Assembly (NCBI RefSeq): GCF_020085105.1
Contig: NC_058046.1
Coordinates: 24,804,675-24,868,674 of the forward strand
Direction: 5' to 3'
DNA: 64,000 nucleotides
From: Siniperca chuatsi
Lineage: Eukaryota > Chordata > Actinopteri > Centrarchiformes > Sinipercidae
Shown here: piece after piece, positions 11,801 to 22,093 of the stretch
Position numbering within the stretch: position 1 is the first letter of the stretch
Layout: each line of letters starts with the position of its first letter
Program-made: the position numbers and the translations under genes
The notes under the pieces: model-generated
Seen by the model: only the letters and a program-made list of their open reading frames with translations
Database searches by the model: none
Told to the model about the DNA's origin: nothing

Positions 11801-14800
11801 CAGAATCACTACACCAAACGAATGATAATGTTGCTCCGTAACTGCTGGGTGTAAATAAGCAACTGTTTGCAAACGTTCACCATACCAACTTAAAATGTGT
11901 TGATATGTCAATGTTGCGTTCACAACTTGTTTCCACCCTGTTAAATATTTAGTAGAATAACAGAAACAAAATAACGAGAACAGAGTCAATTAATAAAACA
12001 GAAAACTGACCATAAACTGACAATAATTCAAGCTCAGTGAAAGCAATCACAGGCAGGCAAATAATGATTATTAAGAATGATCTTGAAGGTACAGAGAGAT
12101 AATAATTGTGCAGAAGCTTATTGTCTCCATATTGAATTTGGTATTTACAGTCTGTTGTGTAAAATTAGATGTCAGTCTTATTTTGTAATGAAACTCATTA
12201 TACAGTACCTTAAACACAAAATGTGCACATATGATTCAGACACTCAGTTTAAGACTAAAGAGTTCAAGTATGTGTCGTTGTTCGCTCTATATCATGGTAT
12301 TTGTCGGTATTGGATTGTATGGTTTGTTGGTATTGGATTTCTCCAGAATCGCATACCCCACCTTTTAAGTCAGTCACACATGGCCCCACATGACAAAGAG
12401 TTATAGTCCGACATGCTGCTGTCTGTTCTACCCTCCATCCTATGTAGAGTCCCAGGGACGTTCCCATCTGTGATTTCTGGAAGAAGGAGGGCGCTCTGAC
12501 CTGGACCACCACTGACGACCCTTATCACAGCGACTCTGACTGTGAGGAGCAGGACCTGCGTTCCTATAAGGTACAGACGAGCACCGCTGGGCCCCTCTGG
12601 CTCCTTCACATGCTTTAGAGAAGCACTAGAGGTTATATGACAGGGAAAATGTTCCATGCTGGTCCGACCTACAAAAGATGGCACCCAAGGTGACTGCCTA
12701 CATGGCATATACAAAGATACCAGAAACACCACATGAAAAAGAACTTTGAAGTAACTAAATCTCCATTACAAATGCACCTATGCAGTTGAGACACGTAACT
12801 TGAATGCCAATTAGCAGTATGTGTCAGCTTGAAAAGAAGCCCAACTGTCAAGACTGTTATATGTAAACAGCCAGTGCTAAAAGTGCATTGGTCACAAACA
12901 CAACAAGTGACTTTGAGGCCTCAAGAGTCATGAGAGTACATAGTAAAACTTAAACTGCATCAAGAAAGAGAAACAATCAAAGAACACTGACATGGACAGA
13001 CATCAACCAATGAAGCACTTTTTCTCATTTTCAGCATGTCAAAATGCAATAAAAAGAATATCATGTTCAGGTACACTGAGGAGTTTTAAACAAACAGTAA
13101 TGTTGACACTCAGTGTTTCTTACCAAAACATTGTGTGTCCATTGAGTGCAGTTCTTGCATCAAACATTTTCAAAGCCCTGAATGTATTGAAACCTCAGCT
13201 GTTTACAGTCTGTGTTAATATTGGTTTGAGATCTTAATGGAGCCTGCAATAGATCAGACAACCACAGAAGTCATTTTATAGTCACGTGTTCCATAACCTT
13301 GACGTGAGTGTCCTGAGCTTTACTTACAAATACAAGGAGCAGTAGTCCATACACTAAATATTGCAAGCTCTCAAAAAATCATTAATGGAATGTTTCGGCC
13401 TTCATATTTGTCCTCAGGCAAACATCCATATGAACAGAAGACAGGCTATATATACACAGACGAAACTGACAGCTTCACCTAGAGTTAGAAGATCACATGA
13501 CATGGACAAACACCCATCATCCCAAAACTATATCCCATGTACATAAAAACATGCAATTGTCCTACAGTAGGCTGTAGGCCTGTAGGCACATGATCACATT
13601 CCACCATTTGAATCAAACCAATTGGAGATGTGAAAGGTAATTCAGAGATCTGCACACAAGCTAGCTTATTGTATTGACAATTTTGTGTTTTTATGTACAC
13701 AGTAGTTTCAGTTTGGGATGATGGGTGTTTTTTTGTATCATGTGATCTCCTAATTGTAGGAGGAGCTGTCATTTTTGTCTGTATATATAGCCTGCTGATG
13801 AAGACCATGAAGGTTGAAACGCTGCATCACTAAAAATGTTTTGGGAGCTTTGAATATTCAGTGTGTGGACTACCTCTCTTTTTGTTTTGTGTGCTGCTTT
13901 TGTACTTCACCCTTACTCAACTGGGTTGGATGCACACACTTCTTCTTCCTTGCTTACTTGGGATACTAAGGAACACTGTAACTAGCTACAGTAAACTATA
14001 CAGAATACATCCAAATAAGTTCTGCCTACCTGTGCCGCAAGCAAGTTCACTTACTAGTCCAGTAAAACCACTGCAACCTCCACACTGGTATAAAATCCTC
14101 TCTCTGACTTTTCCACTGAGGAAGAGCCTCACCATGTTTATACAACTTTACTCTTTTCAACTCTAATCTGTTAACTTTCTCCATCCACTGCACTCACTCT
14201 TCTTCTCCTGACGCCTCTGCTCTGCTGCCCTCAGCTCAGGTGCTGAACGGGGACAGCAAACACCTCCATACCAAACAATGAAAAATATTCCCTTACCGCC
14301 TCCTCTACTACATGTTTTTCCAAAGGCAGTTACATGTTTTATTTGTTTTTGTGTACATTAAGTTATTTAATGATCTTGCTCCTCAGCAATGCAAGCTCGG
14401 GAACAATATATTCCCTCACGTAGCAAGGATGTATATGGTTGTATACATACACTCAAATTTGAATTTATGACCTGCAGCTTAAAAATAGACATAACTGTTT
14501 TTGAACAGTAAGTGCTCTCTATTGGACAAATTATGTAATGGTGTTTCTTTACTACATCAAACATTTCTTTGACATTTCTGTACGTTCATTTCTTGTTACT
14601 TATCCTCCAACATACACACTGATACACATCCATCTGATGAGCTGATATCGGTTGATATATAAGTGTTTATATCTTCACTTGCTACCATATTCGTTCGGAG
14701 CCACTTTGTGTGATATATTATTTTTTTTATCTGCATATTTGGCTTGCCTAAATATTATGCAGCGAGTGCATTTCATCCACTTGCTCATTCAGTCTATTAG

Positions 14801-17800
14801 TATTTTTTTGCTAAGCAGCCTCTCTGGCCTTATTCATAGCTGCTGATTTGCCCTTTCGTGTTTATAATGTGTTCTGACTGCTATCTCTTTTCTATCCGCC
14901 ATGTTGACTTTAAAGTTCTACTGTGTATTGAAGCTTCTAAGTGCTGCACAGTCACATAATGATTGTTTAAACACAGACTGAAATAGCCGCGTTGACTAAA
15001 TGGCGACTGCTCATTGAAAAATTGGATGAGCTCCATTCAAAATGTCACGCTGAATGAAACATCACTTTATGAAATCTTCATTTGTGTTTTTAAGCACATT
15101 TTGTGAAATAGTTTGCAAGGAGCACAAAACGGGGGCCGCTGAGCAATGACAAAATGATCTGACAAGTTTGCTACACTAGGGTGAGTTCATATGTGTAGAT
15201 AGCAGAAAAAAGCCATAATACTGTATCTGCTGCCACCTGTTCAGTATGCTGCACTGGTATGAGCATCCATCCCTTGAGAGACTTAACATTTCATAATGGT
15301 TTTTTATATCTCTGTAACAATCAACAAATACAAGGAAATTTTACAAGACCAGCTGCACTCTACAATCCAAACTCTGCTCCCATATATTTCCATATTACAT
15401 GATTATAATGGCCTCATACACACTATTAAACCATTTATAAAGTGCTTTAATGAAACCCCAGTTTTATGGCTTCCCTCATTTACCAGATGTAACCATTAAC
15501 TCTCTTTATGTTAAATATTACATGAATGCAGAGCAGAAGTAGATTTCCAGCTTCTGAATCCCTCAAACAGAGGAAGGGTTTCTTTATGAAGGTGTTAGGT
15601 ATACACTATATGTGTACTTCCAGTAAGGGAAGTCTTTATTTTACAGCATATAATGATATTTAGACAATAGTGTGCTTTCAGCTTTTGTCAGCAGTTTGGG
15701 AAAGGCCCTTTCCTGTTTCAACATGACAGTGACAATTATTTTCTGAGTTTGGTTTGGAAGAACTTGACTGGCGGGCCCAGAGCCTTGACATCAACCCCAT
15801 CCATCACCTTTGGGATAAGTTCAAACCCCGAATCTGAGCCAGCCTTATTACCCAACATCAGTGCCCAACCTCGCAATGCTCTTGTGGCTGAATTGGGGAA
15901 AATCCCTGCAGCCAGGTTCCAAAATCTTGTGGAAACGCTTCCTAGAGGAGTGGAGCCTGTTAAAGCAGCAGATTAATGCCCCGGGTTTGAAATGAGATGT
16001 TCAACATTCACATATGGGTGTAATGTCCACATACTTTTGGCAATAATGTTCACACATTTCAGGACTGGTTCAAGGTGCAAGGTTCAATTTATTCATCCAT
16101 AAAATTCCATCTTTATCAACCAACACTGATTACAAGACGTCGGAAATAAATACCCATGAAATAAATCCATCCATAAAAACAACATAAAACTATATTCTAC
16201 AAGAAAAACTGTTAGAGAGAGAGAGAGAACCATTCAAACACCAGCATAAAAAACGAGGATTAAAATTAGAGTTTATGTCCTCCTTACACATTTCTGGTTG
16301 TACTGCTGTATCCCCTGTGGGATAAAAGAGGACATTGAAGGAAATAAAAAAAGAAAATTCTCTGAAGGTCTTCTGAAGACACAAGGTGAATCTAGTCCTT
16401 ATTGGGACTTGCTAGGTGTTTCAGTTATTTTGTCCATCCCTTCTACCTACAATATATCACCAGTGTCTTCACATGCCACTCGAGAAGACAAACCCCCTCG
16501 CCAATACTGTACATGGTGGATGTACATTATTAGTATATTCGTAGTAGTATATATTAGTTGATTTGAACCTGGGACACCCACATGAAAGTATGCAACCTTT
16601 CATCCTGCAGATGTATTACTTTCTGGGGCCGACAGACCAACTGACAGTTACTTCTCTCTCACTATGTACTCATTGTAGCGGAAAATGCTCTTTCATTCCT
16701 GCTCCCCACATTTTGCCATTTCTGACCACTCCTCTTTCGGCCTCTGTCTACTTTTCTAGATAAGCCAGCCAAGTCAGTGTCCCGAGATGCTCTTCTTCCT
16801 CTGCAGTATGCTAGCTGGTCATCTGAGGGCGCTGTGCTGGACGACCACCGGACTGGACCATCTACACACACCTCTGCCAGGTATGTGTACCGTATGTTTA
16901 AGGGACAGTGTTCAGGTGTTGGGAGTCACACATATAATTGATTAATATTTGTTTTTGTGGTAACTTGGTGAGGCTTTATTTCTTTTACTTAAAGCTTGCT
17001 TTGAAACAATTAACATTTTTATTTGATACAGATAAAAAAAAAAAAGTATTGCACCACATTGCTCTTCTTCAAAGCAAAGAATCAGAATAGTTTATACATT
17101 CATGCCACATTAAGTCAAAATGAATGCTGATGGTGTTCTTCATGTCTCTGATATTTGTTTAACCCTAAGCCATTTGCAGTGGCCACCAGTCATAAATATA
17201 CAGTATGATAGCATGTCACTGAACCATGAAAACGCCATATAGTATCTTAGCATACTGTCCTCACTTTGCTTTGAGTGGAATAATTGGCTCAATTTTCATG
17301 TCTTTCCTGCTGCAGAAGCAGAGTTTGCGGCTCAGATACACTCCCATCTGTGTGACACAGCAAATAAAAAGAAACAGCACTACGGTAAGCTCAACCTGAC
17401 ATCCCCCTCCCAAAAACACACACACACTTGCACACAAAGATCTTCCATTTCTTTGTGTCGTAACTTCAAAAGCTTGTCACCTCTCCTTTTCCCACTGATT
17501 CAGCTTGTGTTATAAGAAGCCAGCAGAGACCATAGAAGAAACACAGAGCAGCTTCCCCACTCACATCATCTTCTTCTTAAAAAAACATATAAGACAATCA
17601 GAAACTACCCAAATGCCACCCTTCAATAATACACAGTATAAAATTTCCATCAATCCCACTTGTAATGGCTTTGTTCTGTTATACCGACCTGGTTTTTCTA
17701 TATTGGATATCTGTCTGTTCTTTTGATTCAAGTGTGCCTTTGTGCTGTATCTCACAGAGAGCTGCTCAGAGGAGGCTGCACACACTACAGTTAGAACACT

Positions 17801-20323
17801 AATAGACCTGGGGGTGAGTGACAGCCTGTGTGTGTGTGTGTGTGTGTTTCTAAATCTGTCTGTCTGCGGAGAATTAGAGCTCGACTCAGGACTGAAAGTT
17901 TAGGTGCAGTCCAACTCCCAAAAAGTTTAGTTTTAACATTAATCCGCTCCCAGGTGAGCCTCAAACCCAAATCCCCAAATCACAAATAATCAGTCAATTG
18001 CTGGCAGTACTTTTCAACAATATTCTTGAGCCTCGCGCTTAGCGTGAGCAGGAATCCAGCCTGATTTTGATGCAACGAGAGAAACTGAGCCTGACTCGAG
18101 CCAGCCATATGCAATCATGTTCGAGGCAGAAATGTCAGTCTTTAAAGAGAATTCACTGGGCCAAGGACACAATTAACTTTAAAATTAGAAACTGAAAAAG
18201 TGTAGTACAGGCAACACTTTGTCTTAGTCTCTTAAACATGCTGATTTACATTTCACATTTTGGTCTTTAAAAAGAAAATTACTGGTGTCCTATGGACCTA
18301 TAATCTTATCATTGTTGTCTATATCCACTTTACATTTACCACCATTATTTTAGCACACATTTAATGGCTGTACAGGATCACAGAGACACCTCTAAATGAA
18401 ACATAGCTGGGTTCAGTGGTGTACTTAAGTACAATGTTGACATACATGTACTTTACTCTAATACTTCAATTTTCTGCTAGTTTATACTGAAAGTCTACAC
18501 AGCCCGCATAGCGAGAGCAGCAGCAGCAGCTTCAGTGCTCCGTCACTGAACAGGATGCGTTCAGGCACATTATTAAGTGTAGGTCACCCATGTCTTGGCA
18601 GCGCTTCAGAGCCCAACACACAATCACTGTAGTTATGAGCATAAAACAGAAGAAAATAGACTTGAACCGTAAAAATACGCTTTGTGTCACGTTAACACGC
18701 GTATGCCGCAATTGAAATGCGAGCCACTGAGTGGCCTGTGGAGACAGCTGTATTGATTTAAATAGAAGCTTATCTGTCCAATGTGATGCGCATAAGACAG
18801 ACAACTGAAAAATATACTTCAACTAAACTACATAAGAGGCAAATATTGGACTTTTTACTTTTCTACATTTATGTGATAGTACAAGTTACATTTACACACC
18901 AAATATATGATCAGCTTGTAAAATATGATTTGTTGCTATATTTTAAACCATCCAGCAGATATGAGAGATATAACACGCTAAGTTAGCTTTTACAGTGTAG
19001 GTGCATTTTTTACCTTTTCGTCAGAGCCAGGCTAGCTGTTTCCCCCAGTTTCCAGTCTTTATGCTAAGCTAAGCTAATGGCCTATTCGCTGTAGCTTTAT
19101 ATTTACCGCACAGACATGGTGGCATAGATCTTCTCATTTCACACTCGGCAAGTGTATAAGTGACCTGACATGAAAACACTCCACTCAGGCACAATGAACT
19201 GAGGATTAAACAGAAACTTTGATGGGACCAGATAAAGGCTTCATGTTTATTGTGATGGATCATCAATCTGCAGCAATTTTCCAGTCTGTGGAAGTTGTTT
19301 TTCATAGTGCAAGAAGGAAGGCAGCAAATGGTTCATCTTGCAGATAGGAATATGAGCATCCATTATCTCCATCTGCACTGACTCTGCAAACAACAGCAAG
19401 GACTAATAAAAAGGAGAAGGGCAACCTTGCCGATTAGCACCAACTTAAAATCTAAGAACTGAAGAGAAACTCTGAAAAATTGAGAAAACAGCAGCTCACT
19501 CATAACTTGGATGCAGTCTTTTTATCCATAACTTTATAAATGTTATGTTTTGGCACAAATTTCATGCTCTCACAATTTACCACTCAGCCTTTCAACTCAA
19601 TAAAGTAGACAGTGTCTTCGCCTATCAGTCTCCTCTATCAGTCTGTGGGTTGGGAATCACTGCCTTTTTAAAAATAGAGCATTGTTGACCTATATATCTG
19701 CAAAGATCTCATGAGGCAATTATTCACTTTCTTATCAAGGTTATCAGTCAGAAATGGTCTTTATCAAACTTGTCTTTAGGATTTGACATCAAATTCCACT
19801 TCCTAATGTCAAGACGCCTTGACTTTTAAGATCTACAGGTCAAATCAAATGGGAAATGTGCTTCTAGTGTTTATGCAACTTTAGAACAAAAGCAGGACAG
19901 TTTTAAGTTCAGCTCAGCTCGCCTCATTATTAAAGACCTTGCTGAGTGAAAAAGATGGTTCAGTTATTTATGTAACATCAGCTTTGTTCTTCTTTTTCAT
20001 TTTTGAAGTGTTTTTGTTTTGAAAGGTTTTGTTTTTATCTCTGTTATTACTTCAGTGTTTTGTTTTTGTTTTTTGGGCCTTGCACACAAAATCAAACCAC
20101 TAAAGATAAGAAAAGCTCCGTACTCACAATGTTCAAATGAAGGTTACTGAATAAAAAGCATTGTGTTCGCAGTGTCCTGACAGTGCTGTGTTTATGTTCA
20201 CTTCAGGTCCTTTCAGAGGAGCGTCAGAAAGGAGGCGTCTTCCTGGGCATCAGTCCTTTGTTCCAGTTGTCAGAAAACAGGCAGAAACTGCACCGCTTCA
20301 TCTCACAGTACCTCTACAATTAA
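2559..20323 (+). CDS. gpat2: Glycerol-3-phosphate acyltransferase 2, mitochondrial (C-terminal half, 5' end outside window)
   Basis: Eleven exons: 2559-2689, 2827-2897, 3158-3318, 3476-3579, 5974-6158, 10901-10978, 12448-12570, 16760-16880, 17316-17384, 17758-17813 and 20207-20323 (stop TAA). All junctions are GT-AG and phases match, giving 404 C-terminal residues of a protein usually near 800. The blocks MAVMSTSLVSSLLLYRHRK, DVAWLTEELLFRNKDVGF, VVGACAV, HLLPPGFMPPCQSS and the acidic HSDSDCEEQDLRSYK follow vertebrate GPAT2 in order; WLTEE, GACAV and PCQSS favour GPAT2 over the paralogue GPAM. The family acylates glycerol-3-phosphate to lysophosphatidate at the mitochondrial outer membrane; GPAT2 is testis-enriched in mammals and linked to piRNA production. 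The acyltransferase motifs are not in this part. Exon 3 could instead end at 3312, two codons shorter. Introns carry LINE remnants and a foldback element. The first exon is the least conserved and least certain. Confidence 0.9.
2783..2812. repeat. (TG)n microsatellite in gpat2 intron
   Basis: About fifteen uninterrupted TG units, ending only 14 bases before the acceptor of the second recognised gpat2 exon at 2827. Confidence 0.95.
3580..5973 (+). other. gpat2 intron, no exon seen
   Basis: Long intron between the exons ending VVG and beginning ACAV. Apart from the dispersed repeat at about 4270-4400 I see only AT-rich unique-looking sequence and no further coding segment; the flanking exons join in frame without one. 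Confidence 0.7.
4270..4400 (+). repeat. Dispersed fish repeat, copy 2
   Basis: Second copy of the repeat at 430-545. It shares the run from TATAACCTTCA through GGACTGTTGTAT to the AGGTGTACCTA and GGCAACTG blocks, and then partly repeats its own last block (CTAGTTGTACCAAATGAACTGGCAAC), a small internal tandem duplication. Confidence 0.6.
6800..6990. repeat. Short fish interspersed repeat with GTGGGGAC motifs
   Basis: Contains the recurrent fish repeat blocks CAGTGGGGACTTTAACCTGA, CACTGTGGGGACAAAG and GAGGATTAAGACTTGGGGTC. It lies between the LINE tail and the next nested repeat. Confidence 0.45.
6995..7322 (+). repeat. Nested SINE- or MITE-like fish repeat
   Basis: Begins near GTTCACCCCAAAAATCAAAA and includes TACCTGTAGTGCTATTTATC, GTTTTGGTGTGAGTTGCCGA and GGCACTCGGCTTGTGG, blocks I recognise as a very abundant short repeat of perch-like fish. 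It interrupts the 3' part of the LINE remnant, so it inserted later. An open frame of 112 codons here is a by-product of the repeat and not a gene. Confidence 0.65.
9964..10865 (-). mobile_element. Second antisense LINE 3' fragment in gpat2 intron
   Basis: Starts with the same tail as the copy at 6684 (GGGCTTTATTGGCATGAAAG on the plus strand). On the minus strand it encodes a C-terminal LINE piece: LSDHKLAIEKGRHK follows ILIKYR. Blocks at about 10590-10860, such as TTTACTCTGATTGGTGTT and CAGCTGACCTAGGGGACTC, match blocks at 7420-7680 of the first copy. The fragment ends about 35 bases before the gpat2 exon at 10901. It is a 5'-truncated, decayed copy of the same family. Confidence 0.7.
11545..11905. 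repeat. Interspersed fish repeat (probable nonautonomous DNA transposon)
   Basis: Blocks such as GAACATAGTGGAGCATTTAG, AGACCAAAAACAGAGCTAAA, GAGTGAATATTGGACTAACT and AATGTTGCTCCGTAACTGCT are those of a repeat I know as abundant in spiny-rayed fish. No coding capacity. It sits in the gpat2 intron between the exons at 10901 and 12448. Confidence 0.55.
13334..13880. mobile_element. Foldback element with long inverted arms in gpat2 intron
   Basis: The left arm (about 13334-13555) and right arm (about 13668-13880) are inverted copies of one another, roughly 80 percent alike by eye. Both hold AGTAGTCCA or GTAGTCCAC at the outer edge, then CAAGCTCTCAAAA or CAAAGCTCCCAAAA, GGCTATATATACA, AGATCACATGA, ACACCCATCATCCC and GTACATAAAAACA, read inward. 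The unique centre is about 110 bases. There is no transposase. This is the architecture of a foldback or long-TIR miniature element. Confidence 0.75.
13881..15659 (+). other. gpat2 intron sequence, no gene seen
   Basis: AT-rich intron between the foldback element and the Tc1 fragment. Short open frames here lack any recognisable domain. Nothing else could be supported. Confidence 0.6.
15660..16047 (+). mobile_element. Tc1/mariner transposon 3' fragment
   Basis: Translating the plus strand gives broken pieces of a Tc1-like transposase C-terminus: a match to the P-F-NFQHD region around CCTGTTTCAACATGACA, LTGGPRALTSTPSITFGI (decayed from a DLNPIEHLWD-type block), NISAQPRNALVAELGKIPAA and FQNLVETLPRGVEPVKAA. 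The 3' edge at about 16047 reads CCACATACTTTTGGC, the usual end of this family. The 5' two-thirds of the element is missing, so it cannot be mobile. Confidence 0.8.
17827..17847. repeat. (TG)n microsatellite
   Basis: About ten TG units 14 bases after the donor site of the gpat2 exon that ends at 17813. Confidence 0.9.
18416..18985 (+). mobile_element. Half copy of the AAGTAC-rich fish MITE, split by an insertion
   Basis: About 18416-18495 reads GTGGTGTACTTAAGTACAAT, TGTACTTTACTCTAATACTT and so on, the 5' end of the MITE family also seen at 45003 and, reversed, ending at 58805. The element resumes at about 18835 with GGACTTTTTACTTTTCTACA and GATCAGCTTGTAAAATATGA and ends near 18960 in AACCATCCAGCAG. 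About 340 bases between the two parts, starting CAGCCCGCATAGCGAGAGCA, are foreign to the MITE and were probably inserted. Confidence 0.55.
19000..19160. repeat. Very abundant short fish repeat
   Basis: Contains AGAGCCAGGCTAGCTGTTTC followed by CCAGTCTTTATGCTAAGCTA, a block repeated in great numbers in spiny-rayed fish genomes. A small piece of the same family (CTAACTCTCAGCAAGAAAGC) appears at about 43720-43745. Confidence 0.6.
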
Positions 20324-20731
20324 TGTGTTTAACTGAGCAGTCGGACTCAAGGCCTTGATACGGATTTATTTTGTTGAGTCTGACCTCATCCTCTGTTAGT
20401 GTCAGAGAAGCTCGTGTTCAAGATGCATGCTGAGCCGGGACGCTCGTGCCTTTAGGTTAATTGTATTTTGATTTTTTCAGTGATGAGACATTGATTTTAA
20501 GTTTATCTTTAGTAATAGCATTAGCATAAAGCCACAGGAGACGAGGGTTATGAAGTCCCTGTAATCAGTTGTGAGGACTCGGTGCAGCTTGTGTTTCGAC
20601 CATGTTTATGTTGTAATGTAGGCCGTAGATGTTTTTGTTTGTAACGTGAACATTAAGCTTAGTTCTGCTTTTTTTTTTTCTCTAGTTTTTCACAAGTTGA
20701 TCTGTTAAAGTTCATCAGTGTTCATACTGAC

Positions 20732-20737
20732 AATAAA
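20732..20737 (+). promoter_or_regulatory. Polyadenylation signal of gpat2
   Basis: AATAAA about 410 bases after the gpat2 stop codon, the first canonical signal on the plus strand downstream of a T-rich stretch. Confidence 0.6.
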
Positions 20738-22033
20738 CACATTTGCTTATTTCATCATTAATTTGAGGCATATCAGTTGAATAGGTTCCTTGTACACAGA
20801 GAAAAATGGTTTACAAAAACATACTGTGCTCATTCTTATAGATATAATTTCTTCCAAACAACTCATCACTAACTTGCTCTCCGCCTGAATGTAGATTTTT
20901 CTGTGCTGACTCAGCCCTCAGGACAGATAGACCTGTCTGCTCGACGTCTTGACGCCAAGATGCAGAGATAAATCGATGCCTCGCTGTGAACGGGACGTAG
21001 AGCTTTTTCTGGCAGGCATTAATATTTTGGAGTTTACAACCGTCTGTTTGAACAGTCAAGAGTCAGCGTGTCAGTTTTTTCCCAGTTTAACTCGACCACA
21101 AATCAAAGCTGCATTTGATCATCACTGTGAAACTCTACTGCCACCCAGTGTTGAACCAAGCGTACTGTTAATGCCTCAGTACTTTTCACACATGCCCTAT
21201 TGTAGCTGGGTCTTAAATCCACACTACACACTAATTCTGAGCAGGTTTGAGTATGTTAACACCTCAAAAACATAAAAATAATAGTTTTGGTAAACATTTT
21301 TCTGGCTCTTTAAGATTAATTGGCATTTTAAAGTTGCAGTTTGATCAACATCTGCACAAGCAATTTGCAATTTCCTGTCAGTATAAAACAGTTAAGTATA
21401 TTGATTTCTTATATACTAAATGCAAAAACAGTATACTATAAATATATGTCTATACTACACACTGTATACAAGCTTAAGATCTCACCTAGCTAAAACTAAT
21501 GCAGTCCTGCAATAAATCCTCCATGAAGCTTATAACGTTCATTTTGTTTGAACAGTTTGAGGACAAATGTTGAAGACAGCATATTTTTTAATTTAATTCT
21601 TTCTATTACTGGAAATAAATCTTTTATGAGAAAGTGGCTGTTTGAATCCTCTTAGTAGAAAAAGTTTATGTACAGTTGATCATCCTGAATGTTAAACATA
21701 ATTAGAAATACTTTTTATTGTTCTACATATTAAAGTCAGCAGGTTCACAGTTTCTGCTCTATAACATGAGTGGGTGGCTGCTGAGAGAGGGTATTTTTAC
21801 AGCTACTGGTGACAATGACTCAATAACTGAGGTCGAGCTGTAAAAACACCATGTTGAGTCACGTAATTATACCGTTTCATGTAGTAAAAATACCATGTTT
21901 TCCTTCCTCTCAATTACTGTAGTATCATGAATAAAACATCCATCATGAATCATACATTTCCAGCTGATTTTCACACTAAGAAAAAAAAAATCTGTGACAC
22001 TTCATTGTGTGAAGCAGTCGATCAGATGTGCCG
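20738..22033. other. Convergent intergenic region between gpat2 and fahd2a
   Basis: About 1.3 kb between two converging 3' ends. It holds a dispersed repeat block at about 21215-21255 (ACACACTAATTCTGAGCAGG) that recurs at about 24865-24900, and a reversed copy of the 430-545 repeat at about 21485-21540. No gene seen. Confidence 0.6.
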
Positions 22034-22039
22034 TTTATT
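22034..22039 (-). promoter_or_regulatory. Polyadenylation signal of fahd2a
   Basis: TTTATT on the plus strand, AATAAA on the minus strand, 55 bases downstream of the fahd2a stop codon. Confidence 0.55.
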
Positions 22040-22093
22040 TAACAGCTGACATTCCTTCATGGACTGTTGGTGTTTTCAGTTTCGTCGCAGGGT

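Noticed and set aside
2559..20323. Calling the first gene GPAM instead of GPAT2
   Set aside because: WLTEE, GACAV and PCQSS and the acidic HSDSD block follow GPAT2 more closely, and the neighbour fahd2a supports GPAT2.
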